Part shown: positions 1 to 8,868 of the stretch, in pieces
Layout of the letters: every line of letters begins with the position of its first letter
How positions within the stretch are numbered: position 1 is the stretch's first letter
DNA from: Sipunculus nudus
Taxonomy: Eukaryota; Annelida; Sipuncula; Golfingiida; Sipunculidae
DNA length: 64,000 nucleotides
Direction: 5' to 3'
Assembly (NCBI GenBank): GCA_026874595.1
Contig: CM049317.1
Location: forward strand, 38,288,401-38,352,400
Position numbers and translations under genes: made by a program
The notes under the pieces: model-generated
What the model saw: only the letters and a program-made list of their open reading frames with translations
Database searches by the model: none
Told to the model about the DNA's origin: nothing

Positions 1-229
1 CTGAAGTGTGATTACAGCTATCACGTTAAATGCATCTGAAGTGCATCCATGTGGATTTTAACGCTTCAGTATCAGTAACAATCCTGATTATGATTTCCAG
101 ATGTATCAAAGGTGATTAATGTTTAGATGTGGGGTGAATCCTAGTCGTATATTTCACATTTAAGATGAAGTCAAAGTGCCTTCCGTGGTACATATTGTCA
201 CGTGGCTATCACGTTTTTGCCGTTTCTAG
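1..229 (+). other. Intron of the GH27 gene (3' part)
   Basis: No coding similarity is seen here. It ends in a pyrimidine-containing tract and an AG at 228-229 that serves as the acceptor of the first visible exon. The exons for the N-terminal third of the enzyme (signal peptide and start of the barrel) must lie upstream of the window. Confidence 0.7.
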
Positions 230-404
230 ATGCACGCGCGCGGGATGAAGCTCGGTATATACGAAGACGTCGGCACCAAGACCTGCGCTGGGTTTCCAGG
301 GACTCTTGGCAACTACGAGAAGGACGCCCAGACATTCGCACAGTGGCAGATAGATTTCTTAAAGTTCGATGGCTGCAACGCCAACCTGGATCAGATTAAC
401 GCCG
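230..404 (+). CDS. GH27 alpha-galactosidase-like gene, exon equivalent to GLA exon 3 (partial gene)
   Basis: This is the first visible exon of a lysosomal-type GH27 glycosidase that would remove terminal alpha-linked galactose (or GalNAc) from glycolipids and glycoproteins. It encodes 58 residues plus one base (phase 1) after the acceptor at 228-229; the donor is gtatgt at 405. Visible motifs are GIYEDVG (Tyr matches GLA Y134), KTCAGFPG (Cys matches C142) and FLKFDGC at 353-376, where Lys matches K168, Asp (368-370) is the catalytic nucleophile D170, and Cys matches C172. C142 and C172 form a disulphide in the family. The exon is 175 bp, against 178 bp in human GLA exon 3, with the same end phase. 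The ATG at 230 lies inside the protein and is not the start codon. Family assignment is very secure. Closeness to GLA or NAGA overall cannot be settled by eye. Confidence 0.95.
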
Positions 405-629
405 GTATGTGTATTACATAATAAACTTTGCATTCATCCGATTTACTCAAATATTTTTTTACGATATCGTAATTTAAGTTAAATACTTCATGAAATGATT
501 TTTGGGGGATGGGATCATTACGCAGTACGGCTACATGAAAATAATATTTCCACATGTGGTTTAATACTTTGTATTTACAAACTAGTCTCTAAATATGTTA
601 CACATGCATACTATGGATTTTATCTTCAG
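405..629 (+). other. Short intron
   Basis: A 225-bp AT-rich intron with donor gtatgt and acceptor ttcag. Nothing else is seen in it. Confidence 0.85.
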
Positions 630-724
630 GATACCAGGCCATGGGACATTACTTGAACAAGACAGGTCGACATATTGTTTATGCATGTGAATGGCCCATG
701 TACGTACAGGCTCACGGAGGCAAG
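630..724 (+). CDS. GH27 alpha-galactosidase-like gene, exon equivalent to GLA exon 4
   Basis: A 95-bp exon (human GLA exon 4 is 92 bp) entered in phase 1 and left in phase 0; the donor gtatgt begins at 725. It carries LNKTGR, an N-glycosylation sequon at the place of GLA N192, and YACEWPMY, the substrate-recognition loop. In GLA this loop holds E203 and L206, which read the 2-OH of galactose. In NAGA the same places are Ser and Ala, making room for the N-acetyl group. Here they are Glu and Met, so an alpha-galactosidase preference is inferred. The Cys pairs in the family with the Cys of the next exon (C202-C223). Confidence 0.95.
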
Positions 725-1875
725 GTATGTCGAGATTAGTATGCCCCTTGATACACTAAGCTATCTTTTGATACAGGTACACTCAAACTCTTCAATTAAA
801 GTCTTAGTATCTTCTAAAAACATAAAATGTTATTTTTTTCATTAAAACTACTAGTTTCTTGTTATAACCTCCTTATTAATGAAAATTTAGTGAATCATTA
901 ACTGAAATGTCCACGACACCTGGGGAATAAACAGGATCGCATGTATACCATGAGGGAATCAACATATTTGTCAGTTGCCGATTGGCTGGAAATAGAGCTA
1001 GAAGTTTATTGACATGCAGTTGATTGTAAAATGTAATACTTGAGCACTGCGTATCTTGATCAGCTGGGCCGTGTTGATTGACACGAACAGAGCAAGCCCG
1101 GGGTTACTTACGCTCTTTACACAGCGCTTTATCTGTAGGCCTACTACCTATATCGTAAGCGCTGTATATTATGACCTCGTATCCTGAATTGCTACACCAG
1201 AGGGGAGCACTGTATTTTTGTCCAATCAGATGAGACCTAGTGCTGGAAGACACAGCCAAGCGAGGAATACACGGAGCCAATGTTGGTCATTTCGTTTTGA
1301 GTGACAGCTCATCGCCCCGGTAACCGTCTGAACAGGCCACAGGCGCAGAGAGAATGGCCCCAGACGTGGTTTGCTTAGGGCCTTGGGCACATAGGATGCC
1401 CGGCCGGTGAGCTGAAATTCAACCGAAACGTAACAACAAAGGCTGCGTGCACACCTCGCTTACTGGTTTCAGTTCTGCAGACAACAGATACATGGCTACG
1501 CTAACACAGTTATAATGTCATAATCGAATCGGTCGATGATGCGAGAATGCAGAGGGAGCAATTAAAATTCGACCATAACCTGCCATCAAGCGGCGCTTGA
1601 AGCGAAGCTATGGGCGGAGCCAGGATGCCTGTCGAGTGTTTGTTTATTGGCATCTGGTTGGCTGCTTGTCACATCATACACACGTTTTTTTGTTTTTTTT
1701 TTTCAGCGGACAACGAACCGCCATCTGGTGTCTAAATTTATCATAAACGGTCAAACAGGCAGCGTGAAAATCAGTTGCTTCTTCAGAAGCGCAAGATTTC
1801 CGCTGCCTCGAGAGCGTAGGGGTAATTTAATGGCCTAATTATACCAATGTAGAAAGGGCCGAACCCAGAACAATT
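725..1875 (+). other. Intron, first part: no gene seen
   Basis: This is the start of a 2.7-kb intron. About 1040-1650 is visibly richer in G+C than its AT-rich flanks, but no known element, tRNA or coding exon is recognised. A perfect 9-bp inverted repeat (ACAGCGCTT at 1121-1129, AAGCGCTGT at 1157-1165) could form a hairpin with a 27-nt loop. A T-rich run sits near 1686-1704. Short reading frames here look like chance. Confidence 0.6.
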
Positions 1876-2334
1876 CGATAATCGTCACTACCAAACATCT
1901 CTCAATTGATAGAGGATAGTTTTCCTGTAGGATTGATATCTGCTTGGAACATTTTTATCGTGCATATTTAATAAGATAATTTGAATATTTGAATAAATTA
2001 GCAAAAAATTATATATTATACATAAATATACAGCAATGTTGGCTTTAAGTAGGCAGAGTGAAGTAAAATTGGTATAGAAATTTTCAGTTTTTACCAAAAA
2101 TAAAATTGTATGAAATTTGTTTTTTTTTAGGAATAAATTGCAGATAAATTATTCAAATGAGGGAAAGTCTTAGGTTTATTCTAAGTACAGCCTAACAATG
2201 AATATTCTGATCCTTTTTCTAACTTAGCCTTATTATGTATTCTGTTCATCATTTTATAAGATAATTTACACAATCCCATCAATTAATTAATCAATTTGAA
2301 TAATTAAATATGTATGTATGCAATGATAGACAAG
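1876..2334 (+). repeat. Old tandem duplication, copy A
   Basis: Diverged partner of 2353-2987. Both start with CGATAATCG, carry a TTTTCCTGTAG block, and end with the sequence around TCTGTTCATCATTT followed by a TATGCAAT-like stretch. The copy is AT-rich and noncoding. At 2191-2228 it contains a single 38-bp segment that matches the unit amplified five times in copy B. Confidence 0.7.
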
Positions 2335-2352
2335 ACAATTTTAAGAAAACTT

Positions 2353-2987
2353 CGATAATCGCCACTGCTAGACATTTCTGAATTCATTATAGGCTTTTTT
2401 TTCCTGTAGAATAGATTTCTGCTCGGGACATTTTTTAAACCATGCATTTTTAATGAGAAAAAAATGTATGTTTGACCGAATGATTTAAATATAATATATA
2501 ATAAAAATATGTATCGATATCCTGGCTTAAACTAGGCAGAGTAATTTAGTTTGATACAAAATATTTAAACTGTATCAAATATAACATCATTTTATATATT
2601 TTTTTAGGAACAACCTTGCGGATAATTTACGAAAATTAGGCAAATTACTAAGTTTATTGTTAAAATAGACATTCTTTTTTTATAGGAACGTCCTGACAAA
2701 GTAAATACTGATCCTTCTACTGACTTAGTCCTGACAAAGTAAATACTGATCCTTCTACTGACTTAGTCCTGACAAAGTAAATACTGATCCTTGTACTGAC
2801 TTAGTCCTGACAAAGTAAATACTGATCCTTCTACTGACTTAGTCCTGACAAGGTAAATACTGATCCTTCTACTGACTCAGTCATATAGTCTAATTCTGTT
2901 CATCATTTCATAAGAAATTTACACATTCGCATCATTTAATAAAATAATTTGAATATTTAAATATGCATATATGCAATAAGAAAAGCG
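2353..2987 (+). repeat. Old tandem duplication, copy B
   Basis: Second copy of the duplicated intron segment, longer than copy A mainly because it holds the 38-bp minisatellite. The order of shared blocks is the same as in copy A. Divergence is substantial, so the duplication is not recent. Confidence 0.7.
2692..2881 (+). repeat. 38-bp minisatellite, 5 copies
   Basis: Units begin CCTGACAAAGTAAATACTGA at 2692, 2730, 2768, 2806 and 2844, an exact 38-bp period. Copies differ by one or two bases (for example CTTGTACTG in the third). It lies inside duplication copy B. Confidence 0.95.
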
Positions 2988-3455
2988 ATGTTGATCGGAA
3001 AATTTAAATAAAAAAATGATGCCTGCTAGTAACATTTAATTCAGTGTTTGCCTGCTAGCTAAAGTGCCGAGTGGTGATCCACCTTCACTTCAGGTAATAA
3101 TACATATGTTATAAGCTGATTTGTATATATAATGTTTCTAACATTCTAAGGTTTCTTATGTTGAGAAACTCATATTTCCATATGAAAACGCAAAACTATC
3201 CGTTTTAAATAAAATATGTGCCAATCTAAGGACACTTCTTATTATTGCTCAGATTTATAAGCGTATATAAGCGGAATAAGGAATACAGGTGAGATTGCCA
3301 AATTGTTTTTTTATGTTTTATTAAAAGTGGATGAAAACTTCATTCCCCTCATAAGTAAGGAAAGTTGTGGTTTTATCTTTAGACATGTTGATGGTGGATG
3401 GTTCATATGCATAAATTAAGGAACAGATAATATATTTTTATGATAATTCCTGTAG
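2988..3455 (+). other. Intron, last part
   Basis: AT-rich intron sequence with nothing recognisable, ending in the acceptor cctgtag before 3456. Confidence 0.7.
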
Positions 3456-3617
3456 CCTGACTACCCCCTGGTGGCGAGGACATGCAACCTGTTCCGTGAC
3501 TTGACGGATATTTACGACAGCTGGGGCAGTGTGCTGGGCATGATCGAGTACTTTGGTGATGATCCCGGTAACTTCAGCAGCGTGGCAGGACCCGGGGCAT
3601 GGAACAACCCAGACCAG
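3456..3617 (+). CDS. GH27 alpha-galactosidase-like gene, exon equivalent to GLA exon 5
   Basis: A 162-bp exon of 54 codons, phase 0 on both sides, the same length and phase as human GLA exon 5. It starts PDYPLVARTCNLFRDLTD: the Cys matches GLA C223, the Arg matches R227, and the Asp at 3507-3509 matches the acid/base catalyst D231. DSW follows at once. It ends VAGPGAWNNPDQ. The Asp of NPD matches the substrate-binding D266, but the next residue is Gln where GLA has the active-site Met267. NFSS is a possible glycosylation site. The donor is gtactg at 3618. The ATGs inside the exon are not starts. Confidence 0.95.
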
Positions 3618-3668
3618 GTACTGTGTCCATAAAAACAGGCGTATTTACAAGTATCAGTCGTTCTGCAG

Positions 3669-3671
<3 letters not shown>

Positions 3672-3727
<56 letters not shown>
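3672..3727. repeat. (AT)n microsatellite, left of solo LTR
   Basis: About 56 bp of uninterrupted alternating AT ends directly at the TGTTACGG end of a minus-strand LTR. It is probably the original landing site, split by the insertions. Confidence 0.95.
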
Positions 3728-3731
<4 letters not shown>

Positions 3732-4484
3732 ACGGAACCTTATATAAACAGATCACGTATGCGTGATGAACACAAATTTTGTAATGGAGATAAAAGCAAA
3801 TCAGATTCTGTAACACTAGGCAGCGTGAAATGTCTAGGGGAATGAATAAAGAAGTCAGTGTTTTTTTGTTAACAAATAACTATAATTTATTCTTAAAACA
3901 ACCGTTACAATACAATACACTAAATCAATACAATTATACAGTAGAACAGCGGTACAGCAACAAGTCAATACAATCACATAGAAAATAATGTATGTGCACA
4001 GTACCTGGATACCAATACCATCACAACGATTAGTCATTTAAATGTAAACTCTCGGAGAATGACAGTCCAGTGGAAAGTTCTTGCAACAACCCAGAAAGTA
4101 AACTGAAGTCCAAATGCATTCAGGAAAAAGTCTTTGAAAATGTATAATTGCCGCATTCGTCGGATAAGGTCCTAGAATCTGACACACGCTTCTGCGTCCG
4201 CTGGAAAATCTCTGCTCTCTCCCGTTCTAAAACACAGTCCCTTTATATACCTTAACACCCTTAATTTACCACTTCTCGAAATGTCTATAAGATCTTGCAC
4301 AATCACAGTAAACATGCGCTTCAGGAATTCTCTAGAAAATCAGCGCCGTGTATCTCTACACACCAGGCTCATCACGTGACCCATGACCAGTACCAATTAA
4401 ACATAGAATGTAATACGCGGCCAGACACGAGTGCCACAACAGGAGTTACGCCCGTGTCACATAATAAAAAGAGCATCTGTAACA
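3728..4484 (-). mobile_element. Solo LTR of a related Ty3/gypsy subfamily
   Basis: The reverse complement of this 757-bp block aligns along its whole length with the LTRs of the neighbouring element: start TGTTACAG, TATA-like box (CTTTATATA on + at 4241-4249), polyadenylation signal (TTTATT on + at 3886-3891), then the conserved end GGTTCCGTAACA. It is clearly more diverged than the two LTRs are from each other, so it belongs to another subfamily or is older. No internal region is attached. It is flanked by ATAT on both sides, which fits a 4-bp target duplication but is uninformative inside (AT)n. Confidence 0.85.
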
Positions 4485-4489
4485 ATATA

Positions 4490-4554
<65 letters not shown>
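4485..4554. repeat. (AT)n microsatellite between the two LTR insertions
   Basis: About 70 bp of AT repeat with one ATATTTAT interruption near its left end. It separates the minus-strand solo LTR from the 5' LTR of the plus-strand element. Confidence 0.95.
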
Positions 4555-4558
<4 letters not shown>

Positions 4559-4718
4559 ACAGGTGCCCTTTTTTTGCGAGCTCACGTGTGGACCCTGATA
4601 TGTTGAGACACGGCATTCGTTTTTCTAGATGATTCCTGTAACGCGTGTTTACTGTGTGTTGTGTTTGATTCTTTAGACTGTTCGAGAAGTGGAAAATTCT
4701 CGGCTTAGGGTGAGAGGT

Positions 4719-4726
4719 TATAAAAA
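4719..4726 (+). promoter_or_regulatory. TATA box of the 5' LTR
   Basis: TATAAAAA in GGTTATAAAAAGGGGG. The same place in the 3' LTR reads TATAAATA (10696-10703), and the solo LTR has TATATAAAG on the minus strand. Conservation in all three LTRs supports a core promoter. Confidence 0.7.
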
Positions 4727-5072
4727 GGGGGCTGTGCTTTCAGCCGAGAGAGAGGAGAGAGAATATTCCAGCGGACACAGACGTGTGGGACCTGTCCGCT
4801 TATCCAGTAATTTCAGGGATTCTAATATTACTAACTCTATATAATTTGGTGTTGCCTGCCTCAGGTTTACTTTCTGGGTTGTTACAAGAGCTTTGCATGT
4901 GACTGTTATTCTCCGGAAGAGTTTGTGTGGACTTTTCATCAGGCATAGAATTATCATTGTGACAGTGGTGGTATCCAGGTACTGTGCACTTTGCTATGTG
5001 ATTGTTTTGATTTGCTGTTATACTGTGTCATTGTATTGATTTAGTGTATTGTAATGTTAGGGTTGTTTTAAG

Positions 5073-5078
5073 AATAAA
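5073..5078 (+). terminator. Polyadenylation signal in the 5' LTR
   Basis: AATAAA in TTTTAAGAATAAATTATAG, conserved in the 3' LTR (11062-11067) and in the solo LTR. It marks the probable end of the R region. Confidence 0.65.
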
Positions 5079-5237
5079 TTATAGTTATTTGTTAACAAAA
5101 AAACCACTGACTTCTTTATTCATTCCCCTAGACATTTCACGCTGCCTAGTGTTACAATCTGATTTTTTTATCTTCTTGACAAAATTTATGTTCATCACGC
5201 ACATGTGATCTGTTGATATTAGGTTCCGTAACAAAAT

Positions 5238-5255
5238 TGTGGGCTCGTCTGGGAG
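5238..5255 (+). other. Primer-binding site, tRNA-Pro-like
   Basis: Four bases after the 5' LTR comes TGTGGGCTCGTCTGGGAG. It matches the tRNA-Pro primer site known from gammaretroviruses at 15 of 18 positions by eye. The tRNA assignment is inference; a search against the host tRNA set would settle it. Confidence 0.65.
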
Positions 5256-5387
5256 GCGAAATAGTTTTGAAAATTAGGCCTTGACCTAGACACATTGTTT
5301 TATCATACATTGATTACATACCCTATACAATACATCATTTACAGGATTTATCTCAGTGGTTTTTTGTTATTGTTTTAACATCTTAAT

Positions 5388-6554
5388 ATGGCAGATTTCA
5401 AACGAGAGACATTTGTTGACGATCCCGACCCTGATCAACTTGAACAGTTGACAAAAGAACAGTTGTTGCGTTAGGGGCAACACTTAGGGCTAAGTGTGAA
5501 AAAATCTTTGAGAAAGCCTGATATCATTGCTAAAATCATGCAAGATCTAGTCAGCAAAGGTTTAATTGAAGAGAGTGAAGTTGAAACATAAAAAAAATAA
5601 CAACCTTGCTATGCAATTAGTATTAAAAAAGTTGGAAATGCAACATAACCTAGCATTGAAAGAAAAAGAAAAAGAAATTGAGTTAAAACGACTGGAGTTA
5701 GAAAGACTTAAACTAGAACATAGTCAACGTGCTGCCCCAACACACAGTTTTGATCTTACTAAACACATTAGACTTGTCCCATCTTTTCAAGAAAAAGAGG
5801 TTGATAAATATTTCTTACACTTTGAGAAGGTAGCTGAACATTTAAAATGGCCAGTTGTACTATGCTGTTACAAAGTGTATTGACTGGCAAGGCAAGAGAA
5901 ATTTATACAGAACTTTCAGTAGAAGCTGCTGCTGACTATGACCTGGTAAAACGGTTAATCCTAAAAGGTTATGAGTTAGTTCCGGAGGCTTACCGCCAGA
6001 AATTCAGAAATTGAGAAAAGCGCAAAGAACAGACCTACGCCGAATTTGCTAGGACAAAAGAGCAGTTGTTTGATCGCCGGTGTAGTTCTAAAAATGTAAT
6101 GAAAGATTATGACAATTTGCGCCAGTTGAGTGTGCTTGAAGAATTTAAGCGCTGCATTAACGCAGATGTTAAAACTTTTCTTGATGAGAAAAGTCCTGAA
6201 ACACTTGACATTGCTGCTCAATTAGCTGATGATTATTCATTGACACACAAAATATCCTTTACTAGCAAATCAAACCAGTCATTCAGAAACAAGAATGTAA
6301 ATCAGTATGGTCAAAAGAAGTTTAAAGCGCAGTTACTTAGTACTAGTAGTTCTGATAGTTCAGCAAAGTCCATTACTACACCTCAGCCCACGTCCACTAT
6401 GTCAAAGTCCAACAAAGACTAGTCATTTTCAAAGAAAATCTGTAATTACTGCAAGAAGGAAGGTCATCTAATATCTGACTGCTGGAAACTTGCGAATAAA
6501 CCAAATAGCATACCTTCTGGTTTTGTTTCAAAACCTATGCATAGCATAGTTTAA
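5388..6554 (+). pseudogene. Gag remnant: SAP-like motif, coiled coil, SCAN-related capsid, zinc knuckle
   Basis: The first ATG of the internal region is at 5388. The order is an N-terminal LTKEQLLR...LGLSVKKSLRK stretch resembling a SAP-type helix-turn-helix; a Lys/Glu/Leu-rich coiled coil (about 5600-5730); the capsid region starting HIRLVPSFQEKEVDKYF (5770-6260), of the Gmr1-type family from which the vertebrate SCAN domain is thought to derive; a Ser-rich linker; and a CCHC zinc knuckle CNYCKKEGHLISDC at 6441-6482. Breaks are stop TAG 5472-5474, a frame change near 5566-5590, another near 5850, stop TGA 6012-6014, TAG 6420-6422 just before the knuckle, and TAA 6552-6554. It would have packaged the element's RNA. 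It cannot make an intact Gag now. Confidence 0.85.
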
Positions 6555-7376
6555 GAGCCAGGCTCTTTTCATGTAAATAAGGGGTACAACTCCTTTATTG
6601 ACCCTAATAAAGAGTTTGATGCTACGGAGGCCCAAGTGCCGTCTGAATCAAAAGAAGAATCCGTAGCTTGCGGGGTAAAAACCTCAGTTGATTCCTGCGA
6701 GGAATTTAATAAGGCTAGGTCCTTTCAAGACTCCTGCAAGGAGTAATCTCTAAATAAGGCTAAGTCCTTTCATGACTCTTGCGAGAGTATTTCAAATGAG
6801 GCCAGGTCCTCTTATGACAAACAGAAGTTTGTGAAGTTTGTTTTTGCTGAGGAAAATTCCTCTGTTGACTCCCATGAGGAGTTTGATGATAAAAAGGATG
6901 TAGATTCCTTAAATGACTCTGAAAAAGAGTTTATGACTGACACTGTCGATGTCAGTTCTTTGTTTGATGAAGCTGAGGTAGTAGATTCCTCTCCTGACTC
7001 TGAAATGGAGTTATTTGGGCCATTCATACATGATTTTTTTGTATCACTTTCAAGTGATTTTTCAGACTCTAGCCCTATTAGAATTTTGAGGGACACTGGT
7101 TCAGGTCAGACTCTTATGTTAGCAAACACTTTGCCATTTTCTAATAGGTCTTTTACCGTTGCACATGCGCTTGTTAATGGTGTGTTTTCAGACAGGCACA
7201 CTTCAGTTCCGCTACACAGTATCCATATAAAGTCAGATTTGATTTCCGGGAATATTACTGTGGGCATAAGAATTACTTTACCCTTTGAGGAAATTCAGTA
7301 TCTACAAGGCAATGATTTTGCAGGTGACAAAGTACAGCCTGTACCAATAGTGACAGAAAAGCCATCACTTGATTAG
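6555..7376 (+). pseudogene. Acidic repeated linker plus aspartic protease remnant
   Basis: About 6600-7070 encodes a Ser/Asp/Glu-rich linker with imperfect repeats of the type ARSFxDSCxE (near 6710-6800). It has a stop at 6743-6745 in the linker frame. The protease follows: ILRDTGSGQTLML at about 7081-7119 holds the DTGS catalytic motif, and the end LQGNDFAGDKV near 7300-7330 is the second conserved block of the fold. 6831-7376 is open and closes at TAG 7374-7376. Retroviral-type proteases act as dimers and cut the Gag-Pol polyprotein. The protease domain itself looks whole, but it is cut off from Gag and integrase by stops. Confidence 0.85.
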
Positions 7377-8837
7377 GACACTGATCCGGAAAGTCAGGAA
7401 TTTCCTGGTTTGTATCCTTCATGTGCTGTAACTAGATCTATGGCCAAGAAAAACACACATGAGGATTATGGTCCAGATATTAACACTCAGGGATTCGCTA
7501 ATGACTCGTCTAACGACTCGCTCGTACAGGATGCAGCATTCTCGAGGTCAGAACTTATCGCGGAACAGCATAAGGACCCTGATATTTCATGGTTGTTTCC
7601 CAGGGCAGTTTCTAAAGATGAACTGTCACAGAACCCAGTATGTTTCTATGTTTAAAACAGAGTGCTTATGCGTAAATGGCGACCACCTGATGTATGTGCT
7701 GATGATGAGTGGGCCATCAAATATCAAATAGTAATGCCCAAAAGCTTTCGCAATGAAATTCTAAGCATTGCACATGAGGCTCCTTTGTCTGGCCATTTAG
7801 GTATAAATAAAACATATCAGAAAGTTAGTACACGCTTCTATTGGCCTAACCTCAGGAAAGATGTTGTACAATATTGTAAATCATGCCATACATGCCAGAT
7901 GGTAGGCAAGCCCAATCAGAATCCTCCTAAGGCCCCACTTAGGCCTATTCCTGCATTCGAGGAATCATTCAGTAGGATTGTTGTTGACTGTGTTGGACCA
8001 CTGCCCAAAACAAAATCCGGACATGAATACTTGCTAACAATTATGTGCGCATCTACCAGGTTTCCCGAGGCAATACCATTGCGCAAAATTCATGCTAAAA
8101 GTGTTGTCAAAGCTCTGGCCAAGTTTTTTACAACTTTTGGATTGCCAAATCCGTCCTGTCTGATCAAGGGTCTAATTTTCTGTCTGGTTTATTCCAGCAA
8201 GTTAAGCTTGAGCTAGGTATAAAACAGTACAGCTCTTCGCCATACCATCCTGAAAGTCAGGGTGCCCTCGAGCGTTTTCACTAGACATTTAAAAACATGA
8301 TCAGAACATATTGCTATGACACACAGAAAGACTGGGATGAAGGAATCCACCTATTGCTGTTTGCTGTCACAGAATCAATTCAAGGGTCCCTTTGAACTAG
8401 TTTTTGGACACTCCGTTCGCGGACCATTGATACTGCTTAAAGGGAAACTCTTTCGCACTAAACTATACAATGCTTGTGAGATTGCAAAGTCAAATCTATA
8501 ATCTGCACAAAGTAAAATGAAAACAAAGTATGACAAGCACACTGTAAGTAGGACGTTTGAGCCTGATGAAAAGGTCCTTGCCTGACTTCCCATCTTTGGC
8601 AGACCTCTGCAAGCTAGGTATTTTGTTCCTTACATTGTTGAACAGAAAGTCAGTGATTTAAATTACATACTTTTGACAGATAGGCGTAAGAAGAAACAAC
8701 TGTGCCATGTTAAACCATATTATGACAGAAATAGCACATCAGATGTTGGACAGACTGTTACTGCTGTTAATTGTGTAAAAACTGGCCCTGACCCAGTTAA
8801 AGTAGATACTGATTGTAAGTGTGATGTAGACATTTAG
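7377..8837 (+). pseudogene. Integrase remnant, located before RT
   Basis: The frame of the protease continues to a stop at 7653-7655. The integrase zinc-binding domain follows: HEAPLSGH, then CKSC about 26 residues on (HHCC type). The core's first catalytic Asp is in RIVVDCVGPLP (near 7985). The second (8162-8164, SDQGSNF) lies in another frame after a shift near 8150. The Glu (8270-8272, GALERF) is 35 residues after it, so the DD35E spacing is kept. A stop is at 8282-8284, a frame change near 8390, TAA 8499-8501 and TGA 8583-8585. A GPY/F-type module reads QARYFVPYIV, with Gly replaced by Val. No chromodomain is seen. The remnant ends at TAG 8835-8837. Confidence 0.88.
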
Positions 8838-8868
8838 TGTGGTACAGTACCATTAAAAAAACTCAGAC

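Larger units (their letters stand above)
4555..5233 (+). repeat. 5' LTR (124-bp internal deletion)
   Basis: A 679-bp LTR, TGTTACAGGTGCC to GGTTCCGTAACA. Compared with the 3' LTR it lacks 124 bp just after the first ~21 bp: the GCGAGCTCACG block starts at offset 21 here and at offset 145 in the 3' LTR. The solo LTR at 3728-4484 has sequence matching the missing part, so the loss is derived in this copy. A TATA box (TATAAAAA, 4719-4726) and AATAAA (5073-5078) are present. Confidence 0.92.

Noticed and set aside
3553-3747. Frame starting in the third visible exon and running into poly(Ile-Tyr)
   Set aside because: Read-through of the donor at 3618 into the AT microsatellite, out of frame with the GH27 exon.
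4295-4606. Frame across the solo LTR and AT repeat
   Set aside because: Made of LTR sequence and (AT)n; no protein similarity.
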